40,639 nucleotides of DNA, from positions 1 to 40,639 of the forward strand of contig LFSE01000123.1 of the NCBI GenBank assembly GCA_001513075.1, written 5' to 3'. Below are positions 34,152-40,639 of this stretch, in pieces (the first letter of the stretch is position 1; each line of letters starts with the position of its first letter). The translations under genes and the position numbers were made by a program. Source of the stretch: Clostridiales bacterium DTU074 (GTDB taxonomy: Bacteria > Bacillota > Clostridia > Caldicoprobacterales > Caldicoprobacteraceae). The notes under the pieces are model-generated. The model searched no databases, had not been told where the DNA came from, and worked only from the letters and a program-made list of their open reading frames with translations.

Positions 34152-34673
34152 TTATATTTTTTTGTATTTATTTCCAAATCTCTCAATTATAAAGGCTTTG
34201 AAGGCATCAAGATCATCTACATCCGTTTTTCTTATCAATGACGCTTGGTTTATTGTTAAATAAAAAATAAGATAATCTTTACTTTCTATTAAAGTATAGA
34301 ATTGGTCATACTTTAATTCTCCCGTCGCCTTAAGCGCTTTATTCTCGATAACAACTCTATCGTCATAAAACTTCAGAGTATTTATGCTGTCAAATGCACC
34401 CGTTTTATCCGTCTTTATTCGCTGTACTTTTTTAGTTTCGATTTTAATTACAGCAACGGCAATTGCCAGTGCAAACAATAGAATCCAACTTATCACAAGT
34501 CTTGCAAAATCTATGCTGCCTCCATCCCAGCTGATTATTATGCCGCCCAGCAAAGAAATCAACCCCAGCACGGGAATTATGGTCTTATTTCTTCTGAAGG
34601 TTGCAATGTATAAAAACTTCCTGTAATCTTCCTTAGTCATGGTTGTATTAATCACAAATTTGGGTTGTTCCAT
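34152..34673 (-). CDS. YcxB-like membrane protein
   Basis: A 173-aa protein with a short cytoplasmic N-terminus (MTKEDYRKFLYIATFRRNK), two adjacent transmembrane helices (about 32-50 and 58-78) and a soluble C-terminal domain of about 90 residues. The layout and the C-terminal pattern (LKFYDDRVVIENK, YTLIESKDYLIFYL, RFGNKY) fit the YcxB-like family, whose function is unknown. The ATG at 34673 has GGAGGGAGAAAA. It ends 14 bases before the radical SAM remnant, so the two may have formed an operon. Confidence 0.75.
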   Translation of the reverse strand: MEQPKFVINTTMTKEDYRKFLYIATFRRNKTIIPVLGLISLLGGIIISWDGGSIDFARLVISWILLFALAIAVAVIKIETKKVQRIKTDKTGAFDSINTLKFYDDRVVIENKALKATGELKYDQFYTLIESKDYLIFYLTINQASLIRKTDVDDLDAFKAFIIERFGNKYKKI

Positions 34674-34970
34674 TTTTCTCCCTCCACTGGTTTTTAATTA
34701 TTATGCTGCTTATCTAAGAATGCAAAAATTCCCGTCTTGCATCTGCTGTATATGAACTATCATTTTCACACACTTGAAACATAAGAATTGTTCCATACCG
34801 TGTATCCAAAGAATTTTAATAATCAAGCCCGTTTCTTTGGACACATTTCCATAACGTGCTTGCATAAACCATTATATATCATTCTCAAAGTATGCTCCAT
34901 AGCTATTTCCAAAATTCTTATCTTATCTTCCCGCTATATGCATCAATTTCTTAACATCTGACAAAAACAG

Positions 34971-35156
34971 TTAAATTTGGGCTAAATATGTGGGTATTGT
35001 ATCGTACCCTTGGTTAGTCAAGTCATTATTTTGGTCATCATTTTGGTCATCGCTCCATTCATTATTCTGCCCAGTACTGGTTTTACCCTTCCTATCTGAT
35101 GTAACAAATGGAATTCTAAACTCTGCCGCCAAAAGATAAAGATTACTGCTGTCCGA
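34971..35156 (-). other. Open reading frame continuing past the symporter stop, with a 12-bp repeat
   Basis: After the TAA of the symporter (35157-35159) the same frame stays open for 61 codons to TAA at 34971. It would read SDSSNLYLLAAEFRIPFVTS, then an Asp/Asn/Gln-rich part made by a 12-bp direct repeat (35023-35046, TCATTATTTTGG and TCATCATTTTGG on plus). It has no start codon of its own, and I recognise no family. The remaining gene-free part, 34674-34970, shows nothing I can support. Confidence 0.3.
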
Positions 35157-36611
35157 TTAGTCTGTCAGAATTAACTTCCTTTCTTTTATTTCTTTCTGTT
35201 CTCTGTCAATTACCTTCTCGATGGTCAGGAATGCTAAAAGAATGATAAGAATTATTGCCGTGATGACTTCCAATCCCAGAAAACTAAAGATAATTGCATT
35301 CTGTATAGCAAGGTTCTGCGACGCAGCTACAGTTTTACCATCTACCAATGTAGGAGCAACATATCCGGTCCGGGCCAGCAACATATTGAACAAACCATTG
35401 GAAAGACCATAACCGGTAGTTATAATAATGGTTTGCACCGAGGCTGACAAACCATCAACACGAAAACCCGCCTTCCATTCCATATGGTCCAATACGTCAG
35501 CAAAAAGAGCCAGAAATATATAAGCTTTGGGCAAAGCCCCCATACTTTTGATGAACTGACCTATTAGCACCACTGTCATATTACGTGGATCGAGTAAGCA
35601 TATAATCCCACCAATGGCATAGAGGATATAACCTGCTATGGTCACATTTCTTTTTCCAAATCTTTTGGCCAGCGGCCAAACGGTAAAGATGCCGAGCCCC
35701 ATGGGCAATCCGCCAATAACGTTTATCTTGCTCTGAGTAATACCGTCGTTATAACTACCAAGTACATAGTTACAATAGTAAACAAGGGATATATTTTTCA
35801 GGTTGGTTCCAAATGTGTGTATTAAATAGTATAAGATAATAATAACCCAGTATTTGTCGGTAAACACTGCCTTGAGCTGCTTTTTCACGGACATGGTCCG
35901 CTGCTCTCTTCCATCGCCTTCTTCCGTTACCCGCTCTCTGGTAAAATAATATTCTATCAACGTAAGGGGCAATACCAAAATGGATATAATTGACATTACG
36001 TTAACCCATCGATTTTGATCCACCCCCAAAGCCGGCAACACTACCATAGGGAAGATTAAAGCAACAAAAAAGCCGGTAACCGTAATAGCAGCTACATTGT
36101 TGAAGACAGCCAACACCCCGCGCTGGGTAACATTCCTTGTCGACAGAGGGACCATCAGTGTATGGCTCATGTTATAAATAGTATAAGCAAAGGAATAAAA
36201 CAGGTTGTAACTCAAAATTACCCATACTATCTGCACCGTTTCACTGCTTGCTGGTACAGTAAACAGCAGTATACCCGTTACAGCCATAAGTGGTGCACCA
36301 ATTAATATCCAGGGCCTGGCCTTACCCTGCTTTGAACGTGTTCGCTCAATGATCTGCCCCATTATAACATTGGTAATGGCATCAATGGTTTTGCTGACAA
36401 TCGGAAATACGGCCAAAAAAGTACCGCCCCACGCGTGGGTTAACTTTAGTACATCGGTATAATAAACGTTTAGATAAGAAGCCAGCACCGCATTGAGCAG
36501 AAGTGCACCTGACGGCCCAACAAGGTATCCCAGCCATTTTTCACTCCTTTGTACCCTGGCGCTGGTAATGCGAGAATTGAAGTATTCCTTGTCGAGCGCA
36601 GTGAGCTGCAT
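35157..36611 (-). CDS. GPH-family sugar:cation symporter (MelB-like MFS)
   Basis: A 484-aa membrane protein with about 12 helices. The glycoside-pentoside-hexuronide family marks are seen: YYTDVLKL, then [27 protein letters not shown] in the loop between helices 2 and 3, and later [18 protein letters not shown]. It would import a sugar or uronide with a cation. The ATG at 36611 is chosen because GGGAGGGAGCAGGCT precedes it; the open frame to 36671 has no ribosome binding site. Substrate unknown. It has no obvious operon partner and is divergent from the UPF0489 gene. Confidence 0.92.
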   Translation of the reverse strand: MQLTALDKEYFNSRITSARVQRSEKWLGYLVGPSGALLLNAVLASYLNVYYTDVLKLTHAWGGTFLAVFPIVSKTIDAITNVIMGQIIERTRSKQGKARPWILIGAPLMAVTGILLFTVPASSETVQIVWVILSYNLFYSFAYTIYNMSHTLMVPLSTRNVTQRGVLAVFNNVAAITVTGFFVALIFPMVVLPALGVDQNRWVNVMSIISILVLPLTLIEYYFTRERVTEEGDGREQRTMSVKKQLKAVFTDKYWVIIILYYLIHTFGTNLKNISLVYYCNYVLGSYNDGITQSKINVIGGLPMGLGIFTVWPLAKRFGKRNVTIAGYILYAIGGIICLLDPRNMTVVLIGQFIKSMGALPKAYIFLALFADVLDHMEWKAGFRVDGLSASVQTIIITTGYGLSNGLFNMLLARTGYVAPTLVDGKTVAASQNLAIQNAIIFSFLGLEVITAIILIILLAFLTIEKVIDREQKEIKERKLILTD

Positions 36612-36788
36612 AGCCTGCTCCCTCCCGGGGAATAAGTATTGGCGCAGTTGATGCCCAACCAAGTCTAACATGGAATTATTATTATACCGGTGTGTTTCTT
36701 TATAGTTACTATGCAGAAATCAGACCCACCGACAGACAGAAGATACATAATGAAAACATAAGGTAAGCAACATTTGTTTCTTAATTCT

Positions 36789-36857
36789 ATTATAGAAAAA
36801 TACACGAGCCTTTTCGTTCCAGCATTTACAACTGTCTGACAATATATTATCATAATA
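36789..36857. promoter_or_regulatory. Divergent upstream region with TATAAT and an AT-rich dyad
   Basis: Between the symporter (minus) and UPF0489 (plus) genes, 36612-36958 holds no gene. A TATAAT lies on the minus strand at 36794-36789 without a good -35. At 36844-36857, ATATTAT-C-ATAATA almost repeats the perfect dyad in the CE7 promoter (301-315). Confidence 0.35.
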
Positions 36858-36958
36858 ATATGAATAATGGAGACTGAAATCAATACGGAAGTAAAAACAA
36901 ATATATCCAAAGCCGATGCACACAAAGACATTTGCCATTGATTGCAAGAGTGATCTGT

Positions 36959-37660
36959 ATGAGTAAATGTCTTTTAAGCATCGATTGGGATTATTTTATA
37001 TGTTCAAAAGAAAACAGGTTTTCATATGCTGAAACCCCGAGGAATATTGTTGATTCATGGTATAAGCGGTATTTTTTGCTTAAGATGCAGGGAAAGGACG
37101 CCAGAAATTTATATGCTTTATCTCCGGAGGTAAAGGATTTCTGGGCGAAGATTAGTCAAAAATTTATTATAGGAAGGGATATAACGGCTTATATTTCTGA
37201 TTCCCACTCCCTTTCCTATCATATTGCTCAAAATACTGGATGCAGCAGCGTTTATCTGTTCGATGCCCATTCCGATCTGGGATACGGCGGCCTGTCCTCC
37301 CTAAATTTTGAACTGAACTGTGCCAATTGGCTGGGAAAACTTTTGAAAGACGGAATTGTTGTAAAAGCAAATATCATATACAGTCCTTATACTGCAGAAA
37401 AACCTCAGGATTTTGAAGAAATCAACAACGCCTTTAGCGTGGAATATTTAACATGTAGAGGGATTCCCAAGGGAATTGTTGTAGCCGTGATTCACATATG
37501 CAGGTCGGGAGCCTGGACACCGCCCTGGTATGATCATGAATTTCTGAAATTTATCAAGAACTCCGGCTTGCACAATATGGAATTTATAGATTGCATTCCG
37601 AGAAAATGGGATATCCGGAATATAGACTTATCCCAACAGATTAATTATATGCTGGCATAA
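36959..37660 (+). CDS. UPF0489 family protein (arginase/deacetylase-like fold)
   Basis: A 233-aa cytoplasmic protein. The metal-binding residues of the arginase/deacetylase superfamily are suggested by SIDWDYF (7-13) and FDAHSDLGYG (101-110, D102, H104, D106), plus HICRSGAWTPPW late in the protein. UPF0489 has no settled function. The ATG at 36959 gives the usual MSKCLLSIDWDYF start; the frame is open to a TTG at 36932, and neither start has a strong ribosome binding site. It stands alone, divergent from the symporter gene. Confidence 0.8.
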   Translation: MSKCLLSIDWDYFICSKENRFSYAETPRNIVDSWYKRYFLLKMQGKDARNLYALSPEVKDFWAKISQKFIIGRDITAYISDSHSLSYHIAQNTGCSSVYLFDAHSDLGYGGLSSLNFELNCANWLGKLLKDGIVVKANIIYSPYTAEKPQDFEEINNAFSVEYLTCRGIPKGIVVAVIHICRSGAWTPPWYDHEFLKFIKNSGLHNMEFIDCIPRKWDIRNIDLSQQINYMLA

Positions 37661-37838
37661 ACCTTTGGCTTTAACAGCAGCTTATCGCAATTTGTTTTTC
37701 AGCTTCCATAATTTATCTGGACAAGTACTTCTTATTTGATAAAATATTGTGAGACGCTCCTAACGAGTGGGCGGGAAAAAAGAAAGCATGGCCTTTATCC
37801 GGTGCAGCAAGCAAATGAATATGGCAATATTTGTTTGA

Positions 37839-37844
37839 TATAAT
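37839..37844 (+). promoter_or_regulatory. Candidate -10 box of the DUF554 gene
   Basis: A perfect TATAAT lies at 37839-37844. The -35 is poor (around 37816). The expected start site, near 37851, is just before the tandem repeat, which suggests a regulated promoter. Confidence 0.4.
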
Positions 37845-37856
37845 GAAGCGTATATA

Positions 37857-37896
37857 GGACTTGTTACATCCTATTTGGACTTGTTACATCCTATTT
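37857..37896 (+). repeat. Perfect 20-bp tandem repeat in the DUF554 leader
   Basis: GGACTTGTTACATCCTATTT occurs twice without a gap. The first copy with its flank reads ATAGGA-CTTGTTACA-TCCTAT, a 6-bp dyad. The third occurrence is only a partial GGAC. The gene-free stretch is 37661-37966; this is its only structure I can support besides the -10 box. Confidence 0.85.
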
Positions 37897-37966
37897 CGGA
37901 CCTGGTGACGAAAAAGAAAGCTTAATTCGTGATAAAAGACAAATATAAAATTAGATGAGGTGGCAA

Positions 37967-38692
37967 ATGATCGGGCTAGGAACCATAATTAATACGGCAG
38001 GCATACTTGTTGGCGGCATATCAGGAATGCTCTTTGGCAAATTGTTAAAGGAGCGTCATCAGGAATCTCTGAAAATAGCCTGCGGAATCAGTTCATTGTT
38101 TATAGGGATTGCCGGAGCAATGCAAGGAATGCTTACCATCAATAACGGAGTTATTAGCAGCGGCCAGACGATGCTGGTAACTCTTTGCCTTACTCTTGGT
38201 ACTCTAACTGGTGAAATCATCGATATTGAATATTTTTTTGAAAAATTCGGAGAATGGCTGAAGCAAAAAAGCGGTAATTCAAAGGACAGCGAGTTTGTCA
38301 ATGCCTTTGTAACGGCCTCATTAACCGTCTGTATCGGAGCTATGGCGATTGTCGGCGCTATCCAGGATGGTTTAACAGGCAACTGGTCGATTCTTGCAAC
38401 CAAAGCAATACTGGACTTCATCATCATTATGATAATGACCTGTTCCCTTGGAAAAGGATGTATCTTTTCTGCCATTCCGGTTTTAATGTTCCAAGGATCG
38501 ATAACGGTCCTTGCATCATTACTGAAACCGATAATGACGGATTTGGCTATGAACTATCTTTCGCTCGTTGGCTCCATCCTTATTTTTTGTGTTGGAGTAA
38601 ACCTTGTATGGGGCAAAAGAATAAAAGTTGCCAATATGCTCCCGGCAATTGTTTTTGCTGTAATAGCTGCTTTTTTACCGGCTTTATTTTGA
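37967..38692 (+). CDS. DUF554 family membrane protein
   Basis: A 241-aa integral membrane protein with about seven helices. It opens IGLGTIINTAGILVGGISGMLFGKLLKE and later has ACGISSLFIGIAGAMQG, both typical of the DUF554 (YdfK-like) family. A conserved FVTASLTVCIGAMAIVGAIQDG segment follows. Function unknown; transport is suspected. The ATG at 37967 has GAGGTGGCAA; the frame is open 12 bases further up. No partner gene is adjacent. The upstream tandem repeat may be its operator. Confidence 0.9.
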   Translation: MIGLGTIINTAGILVGGISGMLFGKLLKERHQESLKIACGISSLFIGIAGAMQGMLTINNGVISSGQTMLVTLCLTLGTLTGEIIDIEYFFEKFGEWLKQKSGNSKDSEFVNAFVTASLTVCIGAMAIVGAIQDGLTGNWSILATKAILDFIIIMIMTCSLGKGCIFSAIPVLMFQGSITVLASLLKPIMTDLAMNYLSLVGSILIFCVGVNLVWGKRIKVANMLPAIVFAVIAAFLPALF

Positions 38693-38910
38693 CAAAACCA
38701 TAATTTTTTGTGATATACAAAGGGTACACGGATTGCCAAACAACGTGATTCCAAATAATATATCAATGCTTTCATCATCTGATAGAATCTGATTGTTCTG
38801 AATAATCCCTGGCCAGTTGCAAGCATTACATTTCGAGCATCTTTTTTATTCACTGTGTATGGTACACTTCTCCCATTTGCCAGGACTTCTCCAATTTATC
38901 TTTCGAAATG

Positions 38911-38946
38911 AAAAGCCGGCATTGTATCAAGCTTCCACTGCCGGCT
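38911..38946 (-). terminator. Probable terminator of the sugar-isomerase operon
   Basis: AGCCGGCA (38914-38921) pairs perfectly with TGCCGGCT (38939-38946). On the minus strand the stem is followed by TTTTC. It lies about 38 bases after the stop codon at 38984. The gene-free stretch 38693-38983 shows nothing else convincing. Confidence 0.65.
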
Positions 38947-38983
38947 ACATTATATTCTATGATATAATAGATCTTCCGTATTT

Positions 38984-39781
38984 TTATCTTAAAGCGTTTT
39001 TAATATAATCCATTGATTTTATCAAGCCCGGTGCTGGATCTTCGTGATGCTCAAACTCCACCGATATCATATACTGATAATCCGTATCGCGAAGATAACG
39101 CAATAATTCTGCTAACGGTGCATCACCATCGCCGATGGGCAGACAACCCTCGCCTCCGACAACGGTATCCTTAAAGTGAACATGATATGTTTTATCCCTC
39201 AGCAGCCTGGCGGCTTCCATCACATCATATCCCTGCATGTTATATATCCCTGTATCCAGGTTTGCACCTATACATTCAAACTCATCTATTGCTTTACGTA
39301 TATCTTCAGGTTTCTCAAAATTGGGTTCGGGATGATTTTCAATGGCATATAACATATCGTATTTCTTGCAGCACCGCTCAACTTCGGCCAAAGTTTTTTC
39401 ATAACCGTCCTTTAAAATACAGCCCGTTACGACTTTAGCCCCCAGAGCCCGGGCAAATCGATAGGCAGCTTCTATATCCGGGATATCGTTTACTCCCCAG
39501 CCGCCAATACAGTACGCCAGAGTTTCAAACCCCATTGATTTTAAATCCTCAGCTAATTTAACCGCCTGCTCTTCGCTATACACCTTGTATGAAAAGGTGG
39601 GTTCCCAGATTTCCAGGTTGGTATACCCCATTTTACGGATCTCATCTGCCAGCTTCATGAAATCATCATATTTAAACTCTTCACGATATTTGGCGCACAT
39701 CACCGGCCAGCTGAAATTTTCGGGTGTTTGGTAATTGTAAATCCTCATGAAATAATTACAGGTAATCATACCTATATACAT
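38984..39781 (-). CDS. Sugar phosphate isomerase/epimerase-like TIM-barrel protein
   Basis: A 265-aa protein of the AP-endonuclease-2-like TIM-barrel family (COG1082). Likely metal ligands are seen in order: Glu in AIENHPEP, Asp in ANLDTGIY, His in YHVHFKD and Glu in SVEFEHHED. The family includes sugar and inositol isomerases and epimerases. The ATG at 39781 has GGAGGTAATATT. It is co-transcribed with the gene before it, 17 bases upstream. Substrate unknown; a role in an unusual sugar's breakdown fits the neighbourhood. Confidence 0.88.
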   Translation of the reverse strand: MYIGMITCNYFMRIYNYQTPENFSWPVMCAKYREEFKYDDFMKLADEIRKMGYTNLEIWEPTFSYKVYSEEQAVKLAEDLKSMGFETLAYCIGGWGVNDIPDIEAAYRFARALGAKVVTGCILKDGYEKTLAEVERCCKKYDMLYAIENHPEPNFEKPEDIRKAIDEFECIGANLDTGIYNMQGYDVMEAARLLRDKTYHVHFKDTVVGGEGCLPIGDGDAPLAELLRYLRDTDYQYMISVEFEHHEDPAPGLIKSMDYIKNALR

Positions 39782-39798
39782 AATATTACCTCCATTCT

Positions 39799-40633
39799 TT
39801 AATACAATCCTTTTAGCACCTTTTCCAGGTGTTCTTTTGCCTGCTGATTGTAACGCCTTGGGTTGTGGGTAAACTCAACTTCAACAGATATAATTCCATC
39901 ATACCCTACATGTCTGAGTGCATCTATTACCAGCGGGTAATCGATTATACCGCACCCGGGAGGAAGATTACCGCGCGTCATCCCGTCATTGTCCTTAGCG
40001 TGAACATTAAAAATCCGATCCCCCGTCATATATATGGCAAATACCACGTCAAAACGCTGCGTTACCAGGTGGGAAGTATCCAATTGTATGCCCAGATTCG
40101 GCGCTCCCACATCTTCAAACAGCCGCAGCCATGCATGGGGAGTGGAACAGATTGTACCGGCGAAACACTCCAGGGATAACTTCAATCCCTTGCTGCCAGC
40201 TAAGTCTGCACAATACTTAAGTGAATCCACATAGGTACGCCAATCCTTCTTAAAATCGTAGCCTTCGGCCATAATATATGAAACCTTGTCCGCTGAACCG
40301 CTCGTTACCGGAGTCTGAGTGCTTCCCGCAGGCCTCGGAGCGGTAATATTTATATGGGAACAGCCTAATGCAGCTGTAATATCAACACCGCGGGCAAAGT
40401 CTTCCAAAACCTGCTTGCGCACAGCCGGATCCGGATGGTTGATGTCTGGTGTTGAACTGACGAAGGTTCCGATCTCCAATCCAAGACCTTCTATGTGTTT
40501 CCGGAGTTTTTCAATGGTTTTGGGTGTATAATACTCCTTCATGGATTCAGGTGTACCTATAAGATCAATACACTCAAAACGATTAAGTCTATATAATGGT
40601 GTAAAAAGAAAAATAAGTTGAGCCAAAGCTCAT
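39799..40633 (-). CDS. Second sugar phosphate isomerase/epimerase-like protein, 5' end frameshifted or cut
   Basis: The main frame (to TTG at 40626) carries family motifs LSLECFAG, GIQLDTSHL, VHAKDND and SVEVEFTH with the metal-ligand pattern of COG1082. Before TPLYRLNRFECIDLIG the frame gives a poor start (AQLIFLF), whereas another frame from ATG 40633 gives MSFGSTYFSF, a natural start for this family. Loss of one T from a five-T run (40603-40607 or 40609-40613 on minus) would join them. It may be a real mutation or a sequencing error. The gene would start 7 bases from the window edge, so any upstream operon partner is unseen. Confidence 0.75.
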
Positions 40634-40639
40634 GCCTCG

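Noticed and set aside
38684-38850. Minus-strand frame with CSKCNAC and SDDESIDILFGITLFGNP
   Set aside because: No start codon; it follows a stop and overlaps the end of the DUF554 gene. It could be a remnant but cannot be supported.
1-40639. CRISPR arrays, tRNA, rRNA, insertion sequences, prophage
   Set aside because: No regular spaced repeats, RNA-gene signatures, transposase, integrase or phage genes were seen.

Overview
The window reads as chromosomal DNA from a moderately AT-rich Firmicute, most likely a plant-polysaccharide-degrading Clostridia member. Evidence: AddA/AddB instead of RecBCD, YesM/YesN-type two-component regulation, LplB/LplC-type sugar permeases with a lipoprotein binding protein, strong GGAGG ribosome binding sites, a YtrA-type GntR/ABC operon and many glycoside hydrolases. 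The genus is not identified. No rRNA, tRNA, CRISPR array, phage or insertion sequence was recognised.

Layout. 1-1269: the start of a CE7-type esterase and a membrane-anchored metallophosphoesterase, both on minus. 1427-3429: a self-contained plus-strand GntR-ABC operon with a perfect operator dyad and a strong terminator. 3430-6491: a decayed zinc-ribbon gene, a BioB-like radical SAM gene, and a TIM-fold isomerase overlapping a YjbQ gene. 6654-19667: a 13-kb minus-strand carbohydrate locus. In transcription order it holds a GH116 glycosidase, a YesM kinase, a YesN regulator, a COG2159-type amidohydrolase, an alpha/beta hydrolase, a binding protein, two permeases, a DUF2961/GH172 protein and a Yip1 membrane protein. 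19730-23150: small genes and gene debris (frameshifted DUF134, a Fur-like remnant, a 52-codon phosphoesterase remnant), plus DJ-1/PfpI, cytidine deaminase, an overlooked 52-aa membrane protein and a YHGS protein with an upstream in-frame TGA. 23356-25914: a GH78 alpha-L-rhamnosidase. 26120-33338: addB-addA. 33517-36611: a radical SAM pseudogene with internal deletions, a YcxB-like membrane protein and a GPH-family sugar symporter. 36959-38692 (plus): a UPF0489 protein and a DUF554 membrane protein preceded by a 20-bp tandem repeat. 38984-40639: two sugar-isomerase-like TIM-barrel genes, the last apparently frameshifted at its 5' end.

How the genes fit together. The 13-kb locus is a complete sense-import-degrade module: YesM/YesN would sense an extracellular glycan or glycoside, the binding protein and permeases would import oligosaccharides, and cytoplasmic GH116 and GH172 would cut them. 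The amidohydrolase and alpha/beta hydrolase suggest that the substrate carries a non-sugar or acyl part. GH78, the GPH symporter, the CE7 esterase and the sugar isomerases fit the same plant-biomass lifestyle. The substrate cannot be read from the sequence. A second theme is gene decay: at least five loci carry in-frame stops, homopolymer frameshifts or internal deletions that leave both gene ends in place.
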